Positions 8,919 through 16,623 of a DNA stretch of 64,000 nucleotides are shown here, in pieces. Positions within the stretch are counted from its first letter, which is position 1. The number at the start of each line of letters is the position of its first letter. Location: contig CAVSUM010000020.1 of NCBI GenBank assembly GCA_963731105.1, forward strand, positions 3,194 to 67,193, written 5' to 3'. The translations under genes and the position numbers were made by a program. The notes under the pieces were generated by a model. That model had not been told where the DNA came from. It saw only the letters and a program-made list of their open reading frames with translations, and did not search any database. Source of the DNA: RPQJ01 sp963731105. GTDB lineage: Bacteria > Pseudomonadota > Gammaproteobacteria > Steroidobacterales > Steroidobacteraceae.

Positions 8919-9676
8919 TGCCTGCGCTCCAGCAGCATCCAGCGCTGTCGTGTCTCGGAGCGGTTGTTCAGTGTCGGGTCCGAGAACAGGTCCGAGGCTC
9001 CGACGAACCGGAACCCGTTCTGCAACAGTGGTCCGTCAGCAAACCGCAGCAACTCCTCCTGCGAACGGTAGATCGCGTTGTACGACTGGCGCAGATCTTC
9101 CGAAAAATGGTCCTGGATGGTCAGGCGTCCCGCCATTGCAACAGGCTCGCGCAGCAGAATCCGGCAGGCATCAGCGGCAACCGCGGCGATGCGGCACATG
9201 GCGAGGTCAACGTCGTCGTCGTTGAGGTAGATGAAGAGACCCGCACACAGCACGCGGTCGAATGGCTTCGCCTCGCCTAGAGTGGCCAGCGAAACATCGG
9301 TCGCCGAGCACACCGTGAACCTGCAGTGCGGCAGGTCGGCGTAACTCGACCGCGCAAATTCCACGAGGCCGGGACTGAGGTCGATGCCGTGGTAGTGCGC
9401 GCAGCTGCCGGCCACCTGCGCGACCCAGCGACCGGTCCCACAGCCGATATCGAGTATACGCGTCGATGAGTCGACGGCTAGGAGGGGGGTCAGGATCCGC
9501 TTCTCCTCTGCGTCGCGGCGTTCGGCCAGGTCAGGGTGGTTGTCCTGGTACAGGACGGCGCGCACTGGCCCGATTCTGGCGATGCGCCTGGCGCGCTCCT
9601 CGAAAAACGACGCCACGTCGTCGCGTTCGATCCGCGGCTGTGTCGCATCTTCCTTATCTGTGACAATCCTGGCCAT
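8915..9676 (-). CDS. Class I SAM-dependent methyltransferase
   Basis: A 253-residue protein. ILDIGCGTGRWVAQV at about residues 76-90 is motif I of Rossmann-fold methyltransferases, YHGIDLSPGLVEFA supplies the acidic residue that binds the ribose, and FDRVLCAGLFIYL is motif IV/post-II. The substrate is unknown. It overlaps the downstream HAD gene (ATGA type) and begins 11 bases after the flippase stop, so it probably modifies a sugar or alcohol component of the same polymer. Confidence 0.8.
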   Translation of the reverse strand: MARIVTDKEDATQPRIERDDVASFFEERARRIARIGPVRAVLYQDNHPDLAERRDAEEKRILTPLLAVDSSTRILDIGCGTGRWVAQVAGSCAHYHGIDLSPGLVEFARSSYADLPHCRFTVCSATDVSLATLGEAKPFDRVLCAGLFIYLNDDDVDLAMCRIAAVAADACRILLREPVAMAGRLTIQDHFSEDLRQSYNAIYRSQEELLRFADGPLLQNGFRFVGASDLFSDPTLNNRSETRQRWMLLERRQ

Positions 9677-9687
9677 TCGTTACCTGC

Positions 9688-11007
9688 TCAGTTGCTGCCG
9701 CTACGATCCGCGGCCACTCGGCTGCGCGACCAGCCGACAGTCAACCACAGTCCGGCCGCCGTCGATGCCTGAGTGATCAGCACCGCGCCCGCTGAACCCC
9801 GGAGCCCGTACGCGGGAACGAGAATGGCCGACGCAGCGATGAGGATCGCGATCCCACCCAGCTGCACCGCCAGGCGCAGCCGCTGCCGCTCCGAGGTGAG
9901 GAGCACGGTGCAGCCAAGGGAGCAAAGCCCGATCAGCAGGGGCAGCGGAGCCAGCAGGACCGCGAGTTCAGCCGCCGCGGTGAACCTGGCTCCGAGGATC
10001 AGCGGCAGCACGCTGCCAAGCACGGCCATTCCGACCGCGGCTGCGATGCCCCAGGCTACTGCTGCGACGACCAGTTTGCCGGCGAGATGTCGCGCATCCG
10101 TCGAGTCCGGTTTTGCCGCAGCACGGGACAGCCGCGGAAGCGCGGCGCTCGACAATGTCACGATCGGCAGGGCCAGTGCCGCGGCCAGGCGGCTCGCCAC
10201 GGCGTAGATGCCAGCCATTTCTCCGCCTCCCAGCCTGAGCATGAGAGTCTTGTCGAGGGTGTTAAGGGCGATGTCCGCCGAACGTACCACAGCCAGTTCG
10301 ATGCCGCGGCGGACGTCGGCTGTGGGGCGCACGCCCGAGCCCGCGACCGGGCGCAGCAGCCTGCGCACTGCGAGCGTCATGATGGCAGCCGCTGCCACCG
10401 ATGCTGCGGCATGAAACAGGACGTAGGTCTCCAGCTGTGCATTCGGAACCAGGATGCGACAGGACAACGCCGCCACAAGGCTGGCCACAGGGAGCAATGC
10501 GTAGACGGCGTGGCCCCAGCCCATCCTCTCGTGTGATTGCAGGGCATAACTGCAGAGCACCGCAACCGGGAAGCAGATGACCTCCGAGACCCCGACGGCC
10601 AGCAGGACCGTGAATGCAGTTCGCTGGCCCATGGCGTGTGGCGCGACCGTCGCGAACACAATCGTCAGTACCGCTCCGCTCAGCAGTGTCGCGCGCATCG
10701 CCCGGGTCCATGACGCGCTGAATATTCGCGGTTGGCGCGGCACGTCAAGGAGCATGACGAGCCCGAGTCCGAACCCGCTAAGGGTGCCGATGGCGGTCGC
10801 CAGTCCCATGGCTCCGGCGAGCTGCCCGTAGCCTTCCGGACCGAGCAAGCGCGCCACGACAGCCACCCACAACAGGTAGCTGCCGGCGCGGAGAACCTGC
10901 CAGGCTGTTCCGAGCGTGACGCCCCTCGACAGTGACGGCGTACGTGACGAAGTTTGATCTGCGTCCACCAGAGGTGACGACCTCGAATCGGGATCGGATG
11001 CACTCAT
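9688..11007 (-). CDS. Oligosaccharide flippase (Wzx/MATE-like)
   Basis: A 439-residue protein with about twelve hydrophobic segments and an early GPEGYGQLAGAMGLATAIG block, typical of the polysaccharide biosynthesis (Wzx, PF01943/PF13440) families that move undecaprenyl-pyrophosphate-linked repeat units across the inner membrane. Conserved small and charged residues in segments one and seven (KTLMLRLGGGEMAGIYAVAS) fit. It starts 12 bases downstream of the priming transferase stop, so priming and flipping are probably expressed together. It is the only flippase in the window; a Wzy polymerase is not certain. Confidence 0.8.
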   Translation of the reverse strand: MSASDPDSRSSPLVDADQTSSRTPSLSRGVTLGTAWQVLRAGSYLLWVAVVARLLGPEGYGQLAGAMGLATAIGTLSGFGLGLVMLLDVPRQPRIFSASWTRAMRATLLSGAVLTIVFATVAPHAMGQRTAFTVLLAVGVSEVICFPVAVLCSYALQSHERMGWGHAVYALLPVASLVAALSCRILVPNAQLETYVLFHAAASVAAAAIMTLAVRRLLRPVAGSGVRPTADVRRGIELAVVRSADIALNTLDKTLMLRLGGGEMAGIYAVASRLAAALALPIVTLSSAALPRLSRAAAKPDSTDARHLAGKLVVAAVAWGIAAAVGMAVLGSVLPLILGARFTAAAELAVLLAPLPLLIGLCSLGCTVLLTSERQRLRLAVQLGGIAILIAASAILVPAYGLRGSAGAVLITQASTAAGLWLTVGWSRSRVAADRSGSN

Positions 11008-11019
11008 GCAGACGATTGC

Positions 11020-12588
11020 CTACTTGGCGCCGCGCCCAAGCATGACCGCCGGTATTGTTCTCAGCAGCAGCTGGAGATCCAGCAGCAGCGACCAGTCGTC
11101 AACGTAGGCCAAGTCCAGTTGCATCCACTCCTCGAACGAGAGATCGCTGCGGCCACTGACCTGCCACAGTCCAGTGATTCCTGGCTTCATCGACAGCCGG
11201 CGACGCTGCGGGCCGACGATACGCTGCTGCTCCTCGATCGGCAGGGGCCGCGGACCCACGAGACTCATTCGGCCGATGAGTACGTTGAACAACTGGGGCA
11301 GTTCGTCGATGCTGGTGCGTCTCAGCAGTTTGCCAAACGGTGTAACTCTCGGATCTGACTGGATCTTGAAGGCCGGGCCGTCGACCTCGTTCATTGCCGC
11401 GAGACCGGCCTTGCGTTCCTCCGCGTCCCGCACCATGGTCCGGAACTTGTACATGGTGAACGCCCTGCCGTTGTACCCGGTTCGCAGCTGGCAGAACAGG
11501 ATCGGTCGGCCCATTGTGGTCCAGACACCCAGGGTAACCAACAGCAGCAATGGCGACAGCATGATGAGGCCGGCGCTCGCTGCCGCGATATCGAGCAGCC
11601 GCTTCGCGATCAGCGCATCGGCTGACCGACGTCGCTTGTCGAACTTGAGTGCCGGCAGGCCGATTTCGTCGACGATTCGCACTTCGCGCCGGGTGTCGTG
11701 ATCCACCCGCAGGTGGCACTGAAGCGGAACGCCGACCTCATCGCAGGCCTCAAGCAGCGCATCGATGTCCAGCACGACGTCCCGACTGCAGGATACGAGC
11801 ACCACGTCTACTGCACTTTCGTGCAGGACTTGCCTCAGGTCTCCGGTTGAGCCGAGTACTGCCAGCCCCCAGTCGCGCGGGTCATCGCGGGCGTCCGGAT
11901 GGGCAACGCAACCGATCAGCATCGGCGGAAACGACTGATCGCCGATCTGCTGCGCCACTTTCGTTACGGCCGCGCGGGAATCAGCTACCAGCAGCACGCG
12001 CAACTGGCTGTGACCTTGGGCATATTGATGCCTGATCCACGTGTGAAGGACCAGTCGGTTCGCGAACATAAAGACGAACGTCATGGCAACGAAGAGCCCG
12101 ACGACGCTGCGGTTGAGGGGAATCTGCGTCAGGTAGATGAGGAGGGCGAGCCCGAGAAGGCCGAAGACGTGCAGCCGCAGCAGTGCATTCAGCAAAGACG
12201 ACGCTCGTCGCGGTCTCTCAAGCTGCCGGTAAAGACCCAGTACGGCGGCGAGCGACAGCCAGAGCGGGAGTGCGACGTAGCCGATCAGGATGTAGGCCTC
12301 GAGCGCCGGTGGCGACCTGAACCCCGCGTAGTGAGTTCGCAGCAGCGAATGGACACCCATCGCGGCCACCATGGCCACGAAGATCGATACTGCGTCGAGC
12401 AGTACTAGGAAGCGGCGCAGTGCGGAGCGATGTGAATTCACGTAGTCGACGAGGCCTTCAATGAGGCACCCTGCGGCGGGCACCGTACAATTCTGCGAGC
12501 CGCAGCCGATTTGACAAGATCTGGCGGTCTCAGCGACCTTAAAACCGTTAACTGGTTCGGCTTCGGTCCAGGGGGACATGGGCAGCAT
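11020..12588 (-). CDS. Undecaprenyl-phosphate sugar phosphotransferase (priming enzyme, WcaJ/WbaP type)
   Basis: The priming glycosyl-1-phosphate transferase of the cluster. The N-terminal half has four or five membrane segments and a CoA-binding-like fold; the C-terminal 190 residues form the bacterial sugar transferase domain with KRLLDIAAA, MYKFRTM, TSIDELPQL, MSLVGPRP and KPGITGLWQVSGRS, the catalytic DE pair lying in IDELPQL. It transfers a sugar phosphate to undecaprenyl phosphate at the inner membrane. The start at 12588 (MLPMSPW) is preferred, because a longer frame to 12675 would overlap the divergent pssD-like gene. The 71-base gap to 12660 must hold both promoters. Confidence 0.9.
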   Translation of the reverse strand: MLPMSPWTEAEPVNGFKVAETARSCQIGCGSQNCTVPAAGCLIEGLVDYVNSHRSALRRFLVLLDAVSIFVAMVAAMGVHSLLRTHYAGFRSPPALEAYILIGYVALPLWLSLAAVLGLYRQLERPRRASSLLNALLRLHVFGLLGLALLIYLTQIPLNRSVVGLFVAMTFVFMFANRLVLHTWIRHQYAQGHSQLRVLLVADSRAAVTKVAQQIGDQSFPPMLIGCVAHPDARDDPRDWGLAVLGSTGDLRQVLHESAVDVVLVSCSRDVVLDIDALLEACDEVGVPLQCHLRVDHDTRREVRIVDEIGLPALKFDKRRRSADALIAKRLLDIAAASAGLIMLSPLLLLVTLGVWTTMGRPILFCQLRTGYNGRAFTMYKFRTMVRDAEERKAGLAAMNEVDGPAFKIQSDPRVTPFGKLLRRTSIDELPQLFNVLIGRMSLVGPRPLPIEEQQRIVGPQRRRLSMKPGITGLWQVSGRSDLSFEEWMQLDLAYVDDWSLLLDLQLLLRTIPAVMLGRGAK

Positions 12589-12659
12589 GGCAGCCTCAGT
12601 TGGCAGATGCTTTCTATCGCTTCCGTTCGTCGACACGTACCCACAGGCAGGCAAGAGCA

Positions 12660-13121
12660 ATGAGACCACTCGCACGGTGCGACATCCTCGCGATCAGTTC
12701 GTCGGGTGGCCATTGGGTGGAACTCACCCGCCTGTTCGACGCATTCAAGGGGTTCGAAGTCCAGTACGCGTGCACCGATCCGGGACGGTCTTCGGACGTG
12801 CCTGACGGGCGTTTTCACGTCATTCCAGACGCGAACAAGCAGACTCCGGGTAAACTGCTCTTGTGCGCTTTTCAGGTGGCGCGCCTCGTGCTTCGGTTAC
12901 GGCCGCGTGTAGTCGTGACAACTGGAGCGGCGCCTGGTCTGCTGGCGCTCGTCTTCGGGAGACTTGCTGGCGCGAGAGGGGTCTGGATCGACATCTTTGG
13001 ACTGGTCAACAGGATGACCCTCTCGGGTCGCTTGGCGCGGCCTTTCGCAGATGTTCGCCTGGTCCAGTGGCCACACTTGGCGAGAGCCGATGGTCCGCAC
13101 TACCGGGGGTCGCTCTTGTGA
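12660..13121 (+). CDS. PssD/Alg14-like polysaccharide glycosyltransferase subunit
   Basis: A 153-residue protein with ISSSGGHWVELTRL near the N-terminus, VVVTTGAAPGLLALVFGRL in the middle and LVQWPHLARA at the end. This is the Alg14/PssD/Cps14F family, the membrane-anchoring and acceptor-binding half of a split glycosyltransferase. The catalytic half, PssE/Alg13-like, follows immediately, and the stop (TGA) overlaps the next GTG start by four bases. Together they add the second sugar to the priming lipid-linked sugar. The gene runs divergently from the priming transferase. Confidence 0.85.
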   Translation: MRPLARCDILAISSSGGHWVELTRLFDAFKGFEVQYACTDPGRSSDVPDGRFHVIPDANKQTPGKLLLCAFQVARLVLRLRPRVVVTTGAAPGLLALVFGRLAGARGVWIDIFGLVNRMTLSGRLARPFADVRLVQWPHLARADGPHYRGSLL

Positions 13122-13612
13122 TCTTCGTCACGGTCGGCACGCAACTGCCGTTCGACAGATTCGTAGCTGCGGTTGACCAGTGGGCCGGTAGCAGGTCTCC
13201 GAGACCCGATGTGCTCGCCCAGGTGGGCTCCGGAAATGCGGAATTTGCCAGCCTGCGGTGTGTGCGGTCGCTGGATGGCAGGGCTTACGAGCAGGCTATT
13301 GGTGCGGCACGGTTGGTCATAGCGCACGCCGGCACTGGGTCGATCCTGACGGCACTGGACAAGGGAATCCCGGTCATCGTCGTACCTCGGGACGAGAAGC
13401 GCGGAGAACATCGGGATGACCACCAGAAGCAGACGGCACGGCAACTCGAGAAATTGGGGCTGGTGACCGTTGCATGGGATGTTGCAGATCTGCCCGCCCT
13501 CATCGAGGAGGCGCTGGTTGCGGCAGCAATACGCCGGCCCGCGCCTCGCCAACGGAGCACGGAGCTGGTGGATTACGTCCGTTCATACCTGCAGGACGTC
13601 ATCCGGGGCTAG
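13118..13612 (+). CDS. PssE/Alg13-like glycosyltransferase catalytic subunit
   Basis: A 164-residue protein starting IFVTVGTQLPFDRFVAAVD, the glycosyltransferase family 28 C-terminal type fold, with VIAHAGTGSILTALDKGIP (UDP-sugar binding) and DDHQKQTARQLEKLG further on. These match PssE/Cps14G/Alg13. The GTG start at 13118 overlaps the stop of the PssD-like gene, and a G-rich stretch (CCGGGGGTC) just upstream can serve as ribosome-binding site. A larger open frame begins earlier but only by reading through pssD in another frame. The gene is convergent with the methyltransferase that follows. Confidence 0.85.
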   Translation: MIFVTVGTQLPFDRFVAAVDQWAGSRSPRPDVLAQVGSGNAEFASLRCVRSLDGRAYEQAIGAARLVIAHAGTGSILTALDKGIPVIVVPRDEKRGEHRDDHQKQTARQLEKLGLVTVAWDVADLPALIEEALVAAAIRRPAPRQRSTELVDYVRSYLQDVIRG

Positions 13613-13629
13613 CTGCATATCGGGTGGCG

Positions 13630-14319
13630 TTAGCGCCGGGCAAGGTACAGCAGATTGACGGTACGCGGGCTCATGCGAGCGATGAGCCGCGTGGCCGCGA
13701 TAGACATGCCACGGTCAAGAATCGCCTGTTCGTAGTCGTTCCTGTTGCGGTAGCGGGCCACGTAGCCGCTGCGGTACGCGCGAACGATCTCCCGACCGTC
13801 GGCAACAGTGTCCACTAGCAGCAGATGCCCGCCCGGGCGGGTCAGGTTCCGGCACTTCGCCACGGCTTCCAGGTAGGTCTCCTCATGCAACAGGCAGGAG
13901 AACACGCCCATGCAGGCAACCAGGTCGTACTGATCTGATTCTGGAACATCGTCAAGGCCCGCGATCTCGAATCGAACCTTGCTGGCCAAGGCCTCTGGCA
14001 GGCTCCGGCGCGCGTTGGTGATGAGGGAGGGCGAGATGTCATAGCCGACCGTCGATCGAGCGTGCCGGGCCAGCATGCGTGTGAATTGACCGTCACCGCA
14101 CCCGATATCTGCCGCCGAGCCGATTTCGCCCAGCGAGTCGAGTACGGAGCCAAGCACCTCCGTTCGCCGCTCGTAGTACTCCGGGGACGCCAGAAACGTG
14201 TAGCTGGAGTTGCGCCAAAAGCCCTCCGAGACTGCCTGCAGATCGTCGAAGCGCCGCGTGCCTGCGAGGAACAGGTTACGCAGTACGGTCGAAATCGATC
14301 GTCGCGCCGGTCTGCTCAC
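13630..14319 (-). CDS. Class I SAM-dependent methyltransferase, coupled to pilR
   Basis: A 229-residue methyltransferase: AADIGCGDGQFTRMLARH is motif I, TVGYDISPSLI carries the ribose-binding Asp, and YDLVACMGVFSCLLHEE is motif IV. The substrate is unknown. The start is GTG at 14319 and it overlaps the pilR stop codon by four bases (GTGA), so the gene is probably translated from the pilS-pilR transcript and not from the polysaccharide operon. This coupling of a polysaccharide-type methyltransferase to the pilus regulator is unusual. Confidence 0.8.
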   Translation of the reverse strand: MSRPARRSISTVLRNLFLAGTRRFDDLQAVSEGFWRNSSYTFLASPEYYERRTEVLGSVLDSLGEIGSAADIGCGDGQFTRMLARHARSTVGYDISPSLITNARRSLPEALASKVRFEIAGLDDVPESDQYDLVACMGVFSCLLHEETYLEAVAKCRNLTRPGGHLLLVDTVADGREIVRAYRSGYVARYRNRNDYEQAILDRGMSIAATRLIARMSPRTVNLLYLARR

Positions 14320-15660
14320 TCAATCCCCAGCTTCTTCACCCTGTACCTCAACTGCCTGAACGTCATCCCCAGCAGCTGCCGCCGCCTTGGTCTTGTTGTA
14401 TCTGCGTCTGCTCCAGCGCCCGGACGATGGCCTCCCGCTCGATCGACTCGAGCTGCCCCTCCAGCCCGGCGGCCTCGGCCGTCTCCTCCACCGGCGGCAA
14501 CTCCACCGCCGCCGTCCCCAGCTTGAGCTGGATATCCCCCGGCTCCACCCGCCCGTCCGAGCACAGCGTCACCGCCCGCTCCAGGATGTTCTCCAGCTCG
14601 CGGACGTTGCCCGGGTAGGCGTACGTCAGCAGCTTCTCCATCGCCTCGTCGCTGACCTCCGGCCGTCGGCACGCCGATCTGGCGCGACACCCGATCGAGC
14701 AGCATGTCCACCATCTGCGGCACGTCGTCCAGCCGCTCGCGCAACGCCGGCACGTGCAGCTCGATCACGTTGATGCGGTAATAGAGGTCTTCGCGAAAGC
14801 GGCCGGTCTTCACCAGCTCCTCGAGCTTGCGGTGCGTGGCCGACAGGATGCGCACGTCCACCGGCACCTCGCGCGTCTCGCCGACGGGCCGCACGGCCTT
14901 CTCCTGGATCACGCGCAGCAGCTTCACCTGCATGTGCAGCGGCAGGTCGGCCACCTCGTCGAGGAACAGCGTGCCGCCTTCGGCGCTGCGGATCAGGCCT
15001 TCCTTGTCGGCCACGGCGCCGGTGAAGCTGCCCTTCTTGTGGCCGAACAGCTCGCTCTCCATCAGCTCGGTCGGGATCGCGCCGCAATTGACCGGCACGA
15101 ACGGCCCGTCGGCACGGGGCCCGGACTCGTGGATCAGCCGCGCCACCAGTTCCTTGCCGGTACCCGAGTCGCCCGAGACATGCACCGGCGCCTGCGAGCG
15201 GGCCACCCGGGCAATCAGCTGCCGCAGCTGCTGCATCGGCTATCGAGTCGCCGAGCAGCCGCAGGGTTGCACGGCGGCCGGTCGCCTCGATGGATTCGCC
15301 GAGCTTGAGCGTGGCGGTGATCAGCTTGCGCAGCGCCGCCAGGTCGAGCGGCTTCGAGATGAAGTCGAACGCGCCGAGCTTGAGCGCCCGCACCGCCGCT
15401 TCGACGTTGCCGTGGGCCGTGATCACCGCCACCGGCACGCCGGGGCGGTGGTCCTGGATCCACGCGACGAGGTCGAGCCCGTCGCCGTCGGGCAATCGCA
15501 TGTCGGTGAGCACGAGGTCGTAGCGCCGCCCGCCGAGCTGTCGCACCCCGCTCGCGTAGTCCGCGGCAGTGTCCACCTCGAGCTGCATGCGCCCGAGCGT
15601 GATCGCCAGCAGTTCGCGGATGTCGGGCTCGTCGTCGATGACCAGGGCGCGGGGGGGCAT
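14316..15660 (-). CDS. pilR: PilR-type sigma-54 response regulator, four frameshifts
   Basis: NtrC-family activator of type IV pilus genes. The receiver domain (about residues 5-115) has DDEPD, phosphoacceptor Asp in VLTDMRLPDGDG and the SKPLDL lysine. The AAA+ domain has GDSGTGKE (Walker A), GSFTGA for sigma-54 contact and GGTLFLDE (Walker B). The C-terminus has a Fis-type helix-turn-helix, LLGMTFRQLRYRVKKLG. The pieces lie in different frames: single extra bases are inferred near 15237, 14667, 14405 and 14380. Length minus four bases gives 447 codons, the normal size. The pilS gene lies upstream, separated by toxin-antitoxin remnants. I regard the shifts as sequence errors. Confidence 0.85.
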
Positions 15661-15667
15661 GGTGGGC

Positions 15668-15688
15668 TCAGGCGGGCACGAAGTTCAC
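15668..15688 (-). pseudogene. vapC stub: six codons then stop
   Basis: A GTG overlaps the antitoxin stop as GTGA, as vapC usually overlaps vapB. It reads M-N-F-V-P-A-stop. Many PIN toxins begin MNFVLDAS, so this looks like the first residues of a deleted VapC. Only the overlap and four matching residues support it. Confidence 0.35.
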
Positions 15689-15876
15689 GAACGCCCTTCC
15701 TCGATCAGCGCCTCGACGTCGATCGCGCCGGCCGGAATCGGGTGCTCGCGCATGAACGCTTGGAACCGGTCGATGGCGGCTCCTGCATCCGAGGTACGCT
15801 TGGCGTCGCTCGGCGCCGGGTCGGGCATGATGTAGTCAGCGCCGACCTCCCTATCCTTGATCTGTTCTGCATTCAT
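15685..15876 (-). CDS. Small VapB-like antitoxin without toxin
   Basis: A 63-residue acidic protein ending in IDRFQAFMREHPIPAGAIDV followed by EALIEEGRS. The C-terminal layout, a HP-P stretch followed by an EEGR end, is that of the toxin-neutralising tail of small VapB-type antitoxins that sit before PIN-domain toxins. The expected DNA-binding N-terminus is not obvious. Downstream there is only a six-codon toxin stub before pilR. It lies between pilS and pilR, which are normally adjacent. The family assignment is tentative. Confidence 0.45.
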   Translation of the reverse strand: MNAEQIKDREVGADYIMPDPAPSDAKRTSDAGAAIDRFQAFMREHPIPAGAIDVEALIEEGRS

Positions 15877-15942
15877 CGAGTCAGCCTATAGCCTAGTCGC
15901 CACCGCGACAAGGCGGGGCGGCGCACACCCATTGGCGCTGCC

Positions 15943-15978
15943 TCAATCGTGCAGGCGGCATATCTTGCCGGACTTCAT
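15943..15978 (-). pseudogene. Eleven-codon toxin stub after orphan antitoxin
   Basis: An ATG overlaps the stop of the upstream antitoxin as ATGA, the usual arrangement in toxin-antitoxin operons. It reads MKSGKICRLHD then stop. MKSG followed by hydrophobic residues resembles the start of HicA- or MazF-type toxins. It is too short to assign a family. Confidence 0.3.
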
Positions 15979-16220
15979 CGGTTGGCGTGACGCTTCAAAG
16001 TGCGGGACTGCATCACGGCCAGGCCCGAGTCGAGGCCGGAATTGTTTTCCGGAACCCCATACACCGCATTGAGCTGTTCGGTGACGGCTGACTGACCGTG
16101 GCGTGCCAGTAGATCCCTTAGCGCTCGGCAGTACAGTTCGCTGCGTGTGAGCCCCAGGCGGTTGGCAAGTCGTTCTGCCGATCGGAACAGCGGGACCGGC
16201 AACGAGATGGCGGTTTTCAT
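15975..16220 (-). CDS. Ribbon-helix-helix (MazE/ChpI-like) antitoxin, orphan
   Basis: An 81-residue protein, MKTAISLPVPLFRSAERLAN then RLGLTRSELYCRALRDLL: a short beta strand plus two helices, as in ribbon-helix-helix antitoxins of the ChpI/MazE-like family. The middle part VTEQLNAVYG is conserved in those proteins. The usual C-terminal end is replaced by TLKRHANR, and the toxin is reduced to an 11-codon stub. It starts four bases after the brnA stop, so three decayed modules lie in tandem between pilS and pilR. It may be expressed but has no visible partner. Confidence 0.7.
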   Translation of the reverse strand: MKTAISLPVPLFRSAERLANRLGLTRSELYCRALRDLLARHGQSAVTEQLNAVYGVPENNSGLDSGLAVMQSRTLKRHANR

Positions 16221-16224
16221 AGTG

Positions 16225-16491
16225 CTATTTCCCGTTCCGGGCGCTGGCCTTCAGCTCTTCGCGCACCACGCGTCGCAGCGTCTCCTCGAGAGGCTCCTTG
16301 GCGCGCACGATGTGCTGCCGCAGCGCGTCATTGATCCTCGTCTGGTAGTTACCACCGCCGGCAGCTTCCACCTCGGATTTGAACCACTCGAGCACTTCAT
16401 CGTCGAGGCGGATCGTAATTCGCGTCTTGCCGGGTGGTATCGGCTTGATTGGACCCCGGATTCCCTTCGAGAAATCGTAGTACTTGCGCAT
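16225..16491 (-). CDS. brnA: BrnA antitoxin
   Basis: An 88-residue protein starting MRKYYDFSKGIRGPIKPIPP, then KTRITIRLDDEVLEWF, the ribbon-helix-helix core of BrnA, with GGGNYQTRINDALRQHI after it. BrnA dimers bind DNA and neutralise BrnT, an RNase. Here the frame continues without a stop from a truncated brnT, so a 132-residue BrnT'-BrnA fusion beginning at 16623 may be made in addition to, or instead of, free BrnA. The antitoxin portion itself looks complete. Confidence 0.8.
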   Translation of the reverse strand: MRKYYDFSKGIRGPIKPIPPGKTRITIRLDDEVLEWFKSEVEAAGGGNYQTRINDALRQHIVRAKEPLEETLRRVVREELKASARNGK

Positions 16492-16623
16492 CAACGCTCC
16501 TGATACCGACGCCGTTCGAACGGGGTCGCCGAGCGCGGTCGCGGCATCGGAGAAGCGGACGCCATGCTTACGAAAATTCGCGGCAGCCTTGGCGGGGTCC
16601 CATTCGTAGCCATCCGCGGCCAT
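16492..16623 (-). pseudogene. brnT: brnT toxin remnant fused in frame to brnA
   Basis: Reads MAADGYEWDPAKAAANFRKH then GVRFSDAATALGDP, the first 40 or so residues of BrnT (about 90 in an intact protein). It then passes directly into BrnA. The second half, which contains the rest of the RNase fold, is deleted, so it should be inactive. The first 15 codons and the region upstream are part of the 1.54 kb duplication and recur at 18126-18172. Confidence 0.75.
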
